Of a stretch of DNA of 13,276 bases, positions 1 to 6,341 are shown in pieces (positions within the stretch are counted from its first letter, which is position 1; each line of letters begins with the position of its first letter). Source of the DNA: Bacteroidales bacterium (GTDB taxonomy: Bacteria; Bacteroidota; Bacteroidia; Bacteroidales; UBA7960). A program made the translations under genes and the position numbers. The stretch covers positions 1 to 13,276 of the forward strand of contig PWND01000061.1 of assembly GCA_003557965.1 (NCBI GenBank), read 5' to 3'. The notes beneath the pieces were generated by a model. That model was not told where the DNA came from and did not search any database. It saw only the letters and a list, made by a program, of their open reading frames with translations.

Positions 1-951
1 AAATATAAAAGCACTGATCATAACCGGGAAGTTTATTGCTTTTAATCCTTCCATAACCATTCCAACCGGAGAGTTGTGCTGCATAATCAATTCTGTCCGT
101 TCCTGAAGTTTTTCCTGATTATAGGAATCATCAGCCGTTACATGAACCTGCTCAATTGGGGTAAATTTAAAATGTTCGGGGAATGCTGCTCTTACAGATA
201 CAACAATGAAAAATGTAAGAAAAACCCAAATCAGGAATTGTGTCAGTCCTACCATCCCAACACCAAAGATTTTCCCCATCATAAGCTGAAACGGCTTTAC
301 AGATGAAACGATAATCTCAACAATTCGGCTTGTTTTTTCTTCCAAAACACCTCTTAAAACCTGTGAACCAAAAAGAAATATAAAGAAATATATCAGGATT
401 CCGCTAATAATCCCAAGTGCCATGCTAATTTCGGGATAATCAGTTTGTTCAACACCATCTTTTAAAAGCCTCACCGCCATAATATTCATCTGCGTATCTA
501 TACTTCTTAAAACCTCCTCATCAATGCCGGCTTTTTCGAGCTTCAGGCTTTCAAATTCATGTTTCAACAGGTTTTCAACATACAATTTTGCATTCATATT
601 AACGGATTTTTCACTAAAAATCCTTATCCCCTGCGGTGCAGTGAATGCAAATTCAGGCAAATGCAAAACAGCATCAAAACTTCCTCTTTTATGAAGCTCT
701 ATTGCATCATGAATATTTACAGGCAAGTGTGTAAATTTAACATTATTACCATCTTTAAAAGTATCAAAGAAAAAATCGGTATCATCAACTACGGCGACTT
801 CATAGTCGCTATCCGACATCTGTGCAATAAAAACCGGGCCAACCATTAATGCAGCCATTAATATCGGGCCTAATATAGTCATAACAATAAAGCTACGCTT
901 CTTTACCCTGCTCAGGTATTCTCTTTTTATTATAGTAAAGATTTTTTTCAT
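1..951 (-). CDS. ABC-2 type exporter permease, NatB/YhaP-like (partial, C-terminus missing)
   Basis: This is the membrane subunit of an ABC exporter, read from an ATG at 951 and open for 317 codons to the window edge. Its N-terminus (MKKIFTIIKREYLSRVKKRS) is basic, as in ABC-2 permeases. Membrane segment 1 spans about residues 21-43. A large extracytoplasmic domain of about 130 residues follows (about 44-174), then segment 2 (about 176-198) and segment 3 (about 228-253). Between segments 2 and 3 lies GVLEEKTSRIVEIIVSS (201-217) followed by KPFQLMMGK, the cytoplasmic coupling motif typical of the ABC2_membrane_3 / COG1668 (NatB) family. Family members have further C-terminal membrane helices, which lie beyond position 1. 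The gene starts 42 bases after the ATPase gene ends, so the two are almost certainly one operon. The substrate cannot be told; relatives are annotated as Na+ or drug exporters, which would be a guess here. Confidence 0.88.
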   Translation of the reverse strand, partial: MKKIFTIIKREYLSRVKKRSFIVMTILGPILMAALMVGPVFIAQMSDSDYEVAVVDDTDFFFDTFKDGNNVKFTHLPVNIHDAIELHKRGSFDAVLHLPEFAFTAPQGIRIFSEKSVNMNAKLYVENLLKHEFESLKLEKAGIDEEVLRSIDTQMNIMAVRLLKDGVEQTDYPEISMALGIISGILIYFFIFLFGSQVLRGVLEEKTSRIVEIIVSSVKPFQLMMGKIFGVGMVGLTQFLIWVFLTFFIVVSVRAAFPEHFKFTPIEQVHVTADDSYNQEKLQERTELIMQHNSPVGMVMEGLKAINFPVMISAFIF

Positions 952-993
952 GCTATTTATATATTATAATATCAAATTAAAAAACTGAACTAT

Positions 994-1941
994 TTAATTA
1001 TTATTACTTAGTTCATCAGGATACTTTCCTGTAACATTTTTAATAAAAATATCATTCATGCTTGGCAGCAACTCCTGAAATGAAATAATTTTCCCCACAT
1101 TTGTAAGTTTCTTAATCAAATCATTAGATGAGTCAGAATTCACCTGTGATTTAATTTTGCATTTTATGTGGTTATCAAGTTTATCTTCAACTTTAACAAT
1201 ATAATCATTCCCAAGTTCTGCAACAATATCAGTTTTTGCTTCAGCAATTTCTGCACTAAACGTACCAGTAGAATATGATTTTTTAATGTCAGTTACTTTC
1301 CCTTCCAGAATTTTTTCTGATTTATTTATAAGAGCAATATAGTCGCAAAGTTCTTCAACAGATCCCATGTTGTGAGTTGAAAAAATAACTGTGGCTCCTT
1401 TGTTTTTTAAATTAAGAATTTCATCTTTCAGCAGGTTAACATTTATAGGGTCGAATCCTGAAAATGGCTCATCGAATATTAATAATTTCGGGTTATGCAT
1501 AACGGTAATAATAAACTGAACTTTTTGTTGCATCCCCTTTGAGAGTTCTTCAACCTTTCTATCCCACCATGGCAAGAGTTCAAATTTTTCGAACCATTCT
1601 TTAAGTTTCTTTTTTGCATCAAGGCCTGATACATTTTTAAGTTTAGCGAGGTACAAAGCCTGTTCGCCAACTTTCATTTTTTTATACAAGCCGCGTTCTT
1701 CCGGCAGGTATCCAATTTGGTGAACGTGCTCTGGTTTTAGCCTTTCACCTTCGAAATACAACTTTCCATTATCCGGCCCAATTATCTGGTTAATGATTCT
1801 GATAAGCGTGGTTTTTCCTGCGCCATTAGGCCCCAACAATCCAAAAATGGATTTTTCAGGAACCGACATAGAAACATTATTAAGAGCCCGGTGATTTGAG
1901 TAATCTTTTGTTACTTCTTCGGCAATGAATAGGTCTTTCAT
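994..1941 (-). CDS. ABC exporter ATP-binding protein, NatA/YhaQ-like
   Basis: This 315-residue protein is the cytoplasmic ATPase that powers the permease encoded just downstream. The visible motifs are Walker A GPNGAGKT (37-44), ABC signature LSKGM (133-137), Walker B LLIFDEP (153-159), D-loop SGFD (161-164) and the switch histidine H190 in STHNM. The Q-loop region reads GYLPEERGLY (77-86), with Glu where most ABC ATPases have Gln; from memory this form is common in NatA/YhaQ-type exporters, so it need not mean lost activity. Residues from about 215 to the end form the extra C-terminal region (DUF4162-like) of this subfamily. The start at 1941 places the usual short beta strand before Walker A. 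The gene lies 154 bases after dnaJ. It could be read through from grpE-dnaJ or use its own promoter; only a weak -7-like match (CAAACATT, plus strand, 1972-1979) without a -33 was seen. Confidence 0.93.
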   Translation of the reverse strand: MKDLFIAEEVTKDYSNHRALNNVSMSVPEKSIFGLLGPNGAGKTTLIRIINQIIGPDNGKLYFEGERLKPEHVHQIGYLPEERGLYKKMKVGEQALYLAKLKNVSGLDAKKKLKEWFEKFELLPWWDRKVEELSKGMQQKVQFIITVMHNPKLLIFDEPFSGFDPINVNLLKDEILNLKNKGATVIFSTHNMGSVEELCDYIALINKSEKILEGKVTDIKKSYSTGTFSAEIAEAKTDIVAELGNDYIVKVEDKLDNHIKCKIKSQVNSDSSNDLIKKLTNVGKIISFQELLPSMNDIFIKNVTGKYPDELSNNN

Positions 1942-1996
1942 CTGTGTAAATTAGTTTAATAAGCTATTTTGCAAACATTTTTGTATTCAATCATTT

Positions 1997-2087
1997 ATCT
2001 TCAGGTGCTTCTAACCCTATGGTGCACTAATGCTTTACACCTGCACTTTTATTTACACCTGGAAGATAATAATTGCATCCTTCAGGT
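1997..2087 (-). promoter_or_regulatory. Three-armed inverted repeat between dnaJ and the ABC genes (possible terminator/antiterminator)
   Basis: On the minus strand, arm A ACCTGAAGGAT (2087-2077) can pair with arm B ATCTTCCAGGTG (2067-2056). That gives about 10 pairs, one of them G-U, with one mismatch and a 9-base loop. Arm B can instead pair with arm C CACCTGAAGAT (2007-1997): 11 pairs with one bulged C and a loop of about 48 bases. The A-B and B-C pairings exclude each other. Arm A begins about 8 bases after the dnaJ stop codon, so A-B may simply be the dnaJ terminator, but no U-run follows it (GTAAATAAAAG). The pairings are seen in the sequence; any switching role is inference. No known riboswitch class was recognised. 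Confidence 0.4.
2034..2061. repeat. Direct repeat of a 10-mer, TTTACACCTG x2
   Basis: TTTACACCTG occurs at 2034-2043 and again at 2052-2061, 18 bases apart start to start, in the non-coding gap between dnaJ and the ABC ATPase gene. The second copy overlaps arm B of the inverted-repeat structure. The first provides a further CAGGTG (minus strand) that could pair with the CACCTG of arm C. It might be a tandem operator or a by-product of the local repeats. Confidence 0.4.
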
Positions 2088-2095
2088 TAAAAAAA

Positions 2096-3247
2096 CTAAT
2101 TAAAGTGTTCTCTCATTTTTTCAAAGAAGCTTTTATCTGAGCTTTGCGGTTTGGGGGCAAAGTTTGGAGATTTAGCAAGGTTGGCAAGTATGTTTTTTTC
2201 TTCTTTACTCACACTTTTCGGGGTCCAGACATTAATACTAACAAGTAGGTCGCCTCTTCCGTAGGAGTTTATAGAAGGTAATCCTTTGCCTTTAAGCCTT
2301 AGTACTTTCCCTGATTGAGTACCCGGTTCAATTTTTATCCTGGCTTTTCCTTCCAGTGTAGGGACATCCACCGTAGTTCCCATCACAGCTTCAGGAAATG
2401 ATACATAGTGTTCAAAAATAAGGTTATTTCCTTCCCTGACCAGATTTTCATGTTTTTTCTCTTCAACCAGCACAATAAGGTCGCCGGGCACTCCTCCCCT
2501 GGCAGCAGCATTTCCTTTTCCACTAAGTGAAAGTTGCATTCCTTCCGCTACACCAGCGGGTATATTAATGCTAATAACTTCTTCATCTTTCACTATTCCG
2601 TTTCCATAGCATGAGGTACATTTATCAGTAATAACCTTCCCTTCGCCACCACAGGCAGGACATGCTGAAGTAGTTTGCATTTTGCCCAGAAAAGTACTTG
2701 TTACCCTTGTTACCTGCCCCATTCCATTACATGTAGAGCAAGTTTTAAAAGAACTGCCGCCTTTAGCTCCAGAGCCTCTACAGGTTTTACATTCTACATA
2801 CTTGCTCACTTTTACTTTCTTCTCAACGCCATTAAGAATATCTTCTAAAGTTAGTTTAACTTTTATTCTAAGGTTAGAACCCCTGTTTACACGCCTGGAG
2901 GATCTGCCTGAGCCTCCAAACCCACTGAAGCCACTAAAAGCACTTCCAAAAATATCACCAAACTGGCTGAAAATATCTTCCATAGACATACTGCCACCAA
3001 AGCCTCCCCTGCCAAAATCATTTCCTAATCCTGAGTGCCCGAACTGATCATATCTTGCCTTTTTGTCGGGATTACTAAGAACTTCATAAGCTTCAGCTGC
3101 TTCTTTAAACTTATCTTCGGCCGTTGCGTCATTAGGGTTTTTATCAGGGTGATACTTTAATGCTTTTTTCCGATACGCCTTTTTAATCTCCTCTGCTGTG
3201 GCATTTTTAGAAACTCCTAAAACTTCGTAATAATCTCTTTTTCCCAT
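2096..3247 (-). CDS. dnaJ: Chaperone protein DnaJ (Hsp40, type I)
   Basis: This 383-residue cytosolic co-chaperone delivers unfolded clients to DnaK and stimulates its ATPase. The J-domain is at about 5-69, with the essential HPD at 33-35. A Gly/Phe-rich linker follows (about 70-115). Four zinc-binding CxxCxGxG motifs start at C153, C170, C196 and C210, all intact. The client-binding C-terminal beta domains run to about 355. The order and length match type I DnaJ. The start MGKRDYYEVLG is the family's usual one. The gene begins 12 bases after grpE ends, so the two are co-transcribed and probably translationally coupled. The DnaK partner is not in the window. No CIRCE-type HrcA operator was seen upstream of the pair. 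Confidence 0.97.
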   Translation of the reverse strand: MGKRDYYEVLGVSKNATAEEIKKAYRKKALKYHPDKNPNDATAEDKFKEAAEAYEVLSNPDKKARYDQFGHSGLGNDFGRGGFGGSMSMEDIFSQFGDIFGSAFSGFSGFGGSGRSSRRVNRGSNLRIKVKLTLEDILNGVEKKVKVSKYVECKTCRGSGAKGGSSFKTCSTCNGMGQVTRVTSTFLGKMQTTSACPACGGEGKVITDKCTSCYGNGIVKDEEVISINIPAGVAEGMQLSLSGKGNAAARGGVPGDLIVLVEEKKHENLVREGNNLIFEHYVSFPEAVMGTTVDVPTLEGKARIKIEPGTQSGKVLRLKGKGLPSINSYGRGDLLVSINVWTPKSVSKEEKNILANLAKSPNFAPKPQSSDKSFFEKMREHFN

Positions 3248-3259
3248 ATAATAAAATAA

Positions 3260-3901
3260 TTAGTTTGCTACAACTACTTTAGCAAATCTTAAAACCTTTC
3301 CATTTAATAAATAACCTTTTTCAATTTCTTCAACCACTTTCCCTTTTTCTTCATCAGATTTAGCTTCAACATTTGAAATAGCTTCGTGAAAGTCGGTGTT
3401 AAAACTTTCTCCAACTGAAGGAATTTCTTCAACTCCTTTTTGATAGAGGATTGTTTTAAACTTTGAATGTATCAGCTTAATTCCTTTTACAAAAGATTCT
3501 TTATCTTCTTCACTGTTAGCTAATTCACAAGCTCTTGCAAGGTCATCATACACAGGGAGCAAAGCTGCAATAATTTCTGATGAAGCCATTTTGGAATGTT
3601 CAATTTTTTCTTTCAGGGTTCTTTTTCTATAATTATCAAACTCTGAAAACAGCCTTAAGTATTTGTCGTTAAGCTCATCAATTTGCTCCTGCAGTTTTGC
3701 AACCTCATCATTTTCTTCTACATCTTGCTCTTCATCCTCTTCTATAGCAGTTTTTTCCTTTTCGTCATTTATACTTTTTTCATCTTCATTAGTGTCTGAC
3801 TTTTTGTCGTCATTATTTTGTTCTAAGTCAGATTCGTTATTGTTTTGTTCTGTTTTATTATTTTCGACCATTTTGTCTTTTTCTTCATCTTTTCTGTTCA
3901 T
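3260..3901 (-). CDS. grpE: Nucleotide exchange factor GrpE
   Basis: GrpE dimerises and releases ADP from DnaK, resetting the DnaK-DnaJ cycle. The 213-residue protein has a long disordered, acidic and Asn/Lys-rich N-terminus (about 1-63). A coiled-coil helix follows (about 64-125) with the family hallmark FSEFDNYRKRTLKE (85-98). The C-terminal beta head (about 155-213) contains the conserved stretch around NTDFHEAIS (168-176). The start at 3901 is preceded by GATGGGAT, a modest purine stretch. A second ATG at codon 11 (3871) lies in the same disordered region, so the exact start is uncertain but changes nothing functional. It is the first gene of the grpE-dnaJ pair and has a promoter candidate of its own overlapping the end of murA. 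Confidence 0.96.
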   Translation of the reverse strand: MNRKDEEKDKMVENNKTEQNNNESDLEQNNDDKKSDTNEDEKSINDEKEKTAIEEDEEQDVEENDEVAKLQEQIDELNDKYLRLFSEFDNYRKRTLKEKIEHSKMASSEIIAALLPVYDDLARACELANSEEDKESFVKGIKLIHSKFKTILYQKGVEEIPSVGESFNTDFHEAISNVEAKSDEEKGKVVEEIEKGYLLNGKVLRFAKVVVAN

Positions 3902-3959
3902 ATCCCATCAAGCAATTTAAGAATTAATCATTATAAAAATTTCACGCATCATTGTCTAT

Positions 3960-3992
3960 CAAAGTTTCTGCCAACAATAGCAATCCGTCAAA
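3960..3992 (-). promoter_or_regulatory. Candidate Bacteroidota promoter for grpE-dnaJ
   Basis: On the minus strand, TTTG (3992-3989) is followed after 21 bases by AAACTTTG (3967-3960). This is one mismatch from the Bacteroidota -7 consensus TAnnTTTG at near-normal spacing. It would start transcription around 3953, about 50 bases before the grpE ATG. The -33 element abuts the murA stop codon. A/T-rich DNA gives chance matches, so support is moderate. Confidence 0.35.
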
Positions 3993-3995
3993 ATG

Positions 3996-5312
3996 TCAGT
4001 CAGAGGATATTCTTTCAATCTTTGCACCCAGGTTTTTAAGCCTGTTATCAATATTTTGGTAACCTCTATCAATTTGTTCTATGTTGTATATGGTACTTTC
4101 CCCTTCTGCGCTTAGTGCAGCAAACAGCAGAGCCATTCCTGCCCTAATATCCGGTGAAGTCATTTCCAGCCCTCTAAGCTTGTGTTCCCTGTTAAGGCCC
4201 ACAACTGTAGCTCTGTGTGGGTCACACAGGATTATTTGAGCTCCCATATCAATAAGTTTGTCAACAAAGAACAGCCTGCTTTCAAACATCTTTTGATGAA
4301 TAAGCACACTTCCCTTTGCCTGAATAGCGGTAACCAGGGCAATACTCAGCAAGTCGGGAGTAAATCCCGGCCATGGAGCATCACTAATTGTAAGTATGCT
4401 GCCATCAAGAAAAGTTTCAACCCTGTATTCATTTTGTGCAGGGATAAAAATATCATCATTATTAATCAGTTTTAGGTTAATGCCAAGTTTTTGAAAAACA
4501 TCAGGAATAATCCCAAGTTGATTATATGAAACATTTTTAATAGTAATTTCAGACTGTGTCATTGCCGCTAATCCGATGAAGCTGCCAATTTCAATCATAT
4601 CAGGTAGTATCGCGTGGTTACAACCTCCAAGTTCACTAACTCCATTAATAGTAAGCAAGTTTGATCCAACTCCGGATATTTTAGCTCCCATAGAGTTCAG
4701 CATTTTACATAACTGTTGCAGATAGGGTTCACACGCGGCGTTATATATAATTGTTTCACCTTTTGCCAATGTTGCAGCCATAAGAATGTTGGCTGTACCT
4801 GTTACAGAGGCTTCATCCAAAAGCATATATGCTCCTTTGAGCCTTTTTGCTTTTAAAACAGAGTATCCATGGTTTTCATCAACAAAAAATTCAGCACCAA
4901 GTTTTTGCAAGCCAATAATGTGAGTATCAAGCCTTCTTCTTCCAATTTTGTCACCTCCGGGTTTAGGGATTAATGCCTGGCCAAAGCGAGCCAGCAATGG
5001 CCCAATAACCATAACAGACCCTCTAAGTTTAGAAGAGGCCGAGATAAAGTCAGCAGATTTTACAAAACCAATATCAACCTGGTCTGCCTGAAAAGAGTAC
5101 TTTGCGCTTCCAAGTTTTTGAACTTTAACACCCATGCTTTGCAGCAGCTTGATAAGGTTATTAACATCCAAAATGTCAGGAATGTTGTCAATAATAACTT
5201 CATCAGGGGTAAGAAGGCATGCACAAATGATTTGTAATGCCTCATTTTTAGCGCCCTGGGGATAAATATCACCTTTTAAGCTTTTCCCGCCAATAATTTT
5301 AAAAGATTCCAT
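3996..5312 (-). CDS. murA: UDP-N-acetylglucosamine 1-carboxyvinyltransferase MurA (Cys-to-Asp form)
   Basis: MurA transfers enolpyruvate from PEP to UDP-GlcNAc, the first committed step of peptidoglycan synthesis, in the cytosol. The 438 residues match the usual length. The substrate-binding GAKN is at 20-23 (K22 and N23, E. coli numbering equivalents). D320 in PGFTPD is the likely counterpart of the E. coli catalytic D305. MFESR (342-346) and R390 in SPDIRAG are also conserved. The mobile catalytic loop reads KPGGDKIGRRRLDTH: D121 (codon 4950-4952, GAC) stands where E. coli has C115, the Cys alkylated by fosfomycin. A Cys-to-Asp change there is known to keep activity and give fosfomycin resistance. 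No other damage is visible and there is no second murA in the window. It lies between the DUF4290 gene and grpE. It is called murA rather than a paralogue because of its intact motifs. Confidence 0.96.
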   Translation of the reverse strand: MESFKIIGGKSLKGDIYPQGAKNEALQIICACLLTPDEVIIDNIPDILDVNNLIKLLQSMGVKVQKLGSAKYSFQADQVDIGFVKSADFISASSKLRGSVMVIGPLLARFGQALIPKPGGDKIGRRRLDTHIIGLQKLGAEFFVDENHGYSVLKAKRLKGAYMLLDEASVTGTANILMAATLAKGETIIYNAACEPYLQQLCKMLNSMGAKISGVGSNLLTINGVSELGGCNHAILPDMIEIGSFIGLAAMTQSEITIKNVSYNQLGIIPDVFQKLGINLKLINNDDIFIPAQNEYRVETFLDGSILTISDAPWPGFTPDLLSIALVTAIQAKGSVLIHQKMFESRLFFVDKLIDMGAQIILCDPHRATVVGLNREHKLRGLEMTSPDIRAGMALLFAALSAEGESTIYNIEQIDRGYQNIDNRLKNLGAKIERISSD

Positions 5313-5370
5313 ATTAAAATATTTTGTTTAAAAGTTTGAAGCAATATAATTATGTGCAAATATGGCTAAA

Positions 5371-5408
5371 TTTTTTGATAGTATTGTTTTAATATACTAA
5401 TCAAAAAA
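5371..5408. repeat. Inverted repeat (14-bp arms, one bulge, 9-base loop) in the murA leader
   Basis: On the plus strand, TTTTTTGATAGTAT (5371-5384) pairs with ATACTA-A-TCAAAAAA (5394-5408), with a single unpaired A at 5400 and the loop TGTTTTAAT. It sits 59 bases upstream of the murA start and about 60 bases beyond the end of the DUF4290 gene. On either strand the U-run comes before the stem and the A-run after it, the reverse of an intrinsic terminator. An operator or a leader-RNA structure is therefore as likely as a terminator. The core without the A/T tracts is only 8 pairs. Confidence 0.4.
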
Positions 5409-5469
5409 CATTAAAATATTCACAAACAACCAAAGCAAGCCGGTATGATTGTAGTAAAACTAAAAAAGT

Positions 5470-6114
5470 TTAGCTTTTTCTGCCTTTGTAGGAGCCTTTA
5501 ACATAAGATTTATGTCCGCTTTGCTGCTGTTTTCCATAGGAATGTTTTCTTTTTTTGCTTTTAGACAGTATATCTGCGGTATGGTTAAGCTTAACTTTAT
5601 CACTCAATAAAATTTTTCCCTTGGATAGAGTTTCAAGGTCAGCAGCAATATCTTCGTCCGTAACAGACTCTCTGTTCCATGTAAGATATGATTTTTTCAA
5701 GTGATTAGCTATTAGCTTAATAAGTGCATCTTTTTCTTCACCTTCTTCGAATTCACAAGCTTTTTCTATCATTCTTTCTATATGCCTTCCATAATGTTTA
5801 AAGGCAATATTATTGGTAGAATACCTGAGTTGCTCAGGTTTGTTAGAAAGGGTTTCCAGTGAAGGTTTTGGATAGGGCGAGTCAACATCAAGCTCAAAAT
5901 TCGACATTATAAACAAATGATCCCATAGCTTATGTTTAAAATCACTTACATCTCTAAGATGAGGATTTAGCTGCCCCATAACATTTATTGTAGCTTTAGC
6001 AAGCTTATTGCGTTTTTCGGGCGATTCAACGGTTTTAATGTGTTCAATCATTTTTTGAATATTTCTTCCATATTCGGAAATATTCATTTTTGAACGAGAA
6101 GTATTATATTCCAT
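5470..6114 (-). CDS. DUF4290 family protein
   Basis: This is a 214-residue soluble protein with no signal peptide or membrane segment. The N-terminus MEYNTSRSKMNISEYGRNIQ and the overall pattern match DUF4290, a Bacteroidota family of unknown function often found next to murA. The sequence contains an internal duplication: YGRNIQKMIEH (15-25) and YGRHIERMIEK (108-118), each followed by a charged helix with a shared ...K.....I...... pattern. The C-terminus from about 184 is a basic, Ser/Gly/Tyr-rich disordered tail (KSKKRKHSYGKQQQSGHK and on to RKS) that could bind nucleic acid or acidic lipid. The gene lies 157 bases upstream of murA on the same strand, with an inverted repeat between them. 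No catalytic motif is recognisable and no function is assigned. Confidence 0.88.
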   Translation of the reverse strand: MEYNTSRSKMNISEYGRNIQKMIEHIKTVESPEKRNKLAKATINVMGQLNPHLRDVSDFKHKLWDHLFIMSNFELDVDSPYPKPSLETLSNKPEQLRYSTNNIAFKHYGRHIERMIEKACEFEEGEEKDALIKLIANHLKKSYLTWNRESVTDEDIAADLETLSKGKILLSDKVKLNHTADILSKSKKRKHSYGKQQQSGHKSYVKGSYKGRKS

Positions 6115-6220
6115 AAAAAAAATGTAATAGGTTAGGGTTACAAAATACTAATATACAAACTTTTATAAGTAAACGTTTATTGCTTCTATTATTGTTAATT
6201 TAATATTAATTTTTAACAGG

Positions 6221-6250
6221 GGTAATTTAGTTAAGGGATAATTACCTTAA
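6221..6250. repeat. Two overlapping, competing inverted repeats downstream of the helicase gene
   Basis: GGTAATT (6221-6227) is the reverse complement of AATTACC (6240-6246), with a 12-base loop. TTAAGG (6231-6236) is the reverse complement of CCTTAA (6245-6250), with an 8-base loop. The right arms overlap, so only one stem can form at a time. The site is about 90 bases past the helicase stop in the 227-base gap before the DUF4290 gene. It may be a weak terminator. The rest of that gap is A/T-rich and holds nothing else that I recognise. Confidence 0.25.
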
Positions 6251-6341
6251 TAAGATTAACACATTTAAGCATTAAAGTAAACGAAAATAAAATCATAATA
6301 ATTAACTGCAAAGATATGCAATAATACTAAAACACAAATAA

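Noticed and set aside
559..849. Plus-strand open frame of 96 codons
   Set aside because: It lies wholly antisense to the ABC permease coding region, which has clear family motifs; the plus-strand translation resembles nothing.
2682..3047. Plus-strand open frame of 121 codons inside dnaJ
   Set aside because: Antisense shadow of the zinc-finger and Gly/Phe regions of dnaJ; its Pro/Leu-rich content simply mirrors Gly- and Lys-rich codons.
3663..3920. Plus-strand Ser/Phe-rich open frame
   Set aside because: Antisense of the acidic GrpE N-terminus: GAA/GAT/AAA codons read as TTC/ATC/TTT, giving a false Ser/Phe repeat.
3902..3995. Search for a CIRCE/HrcA operator upstream of grpE
   Set aside because: No TTAGCACTC-N9-GAGTGCTAA-like inverted repeat is present.
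5356..5364. Possible -7 element for murA (minus-strand CATATTTGC)
   Set aside because: It is one mismatch from consensus, but there is no TTG at 19-21 bases upstream, so it was not listed as a promoter.
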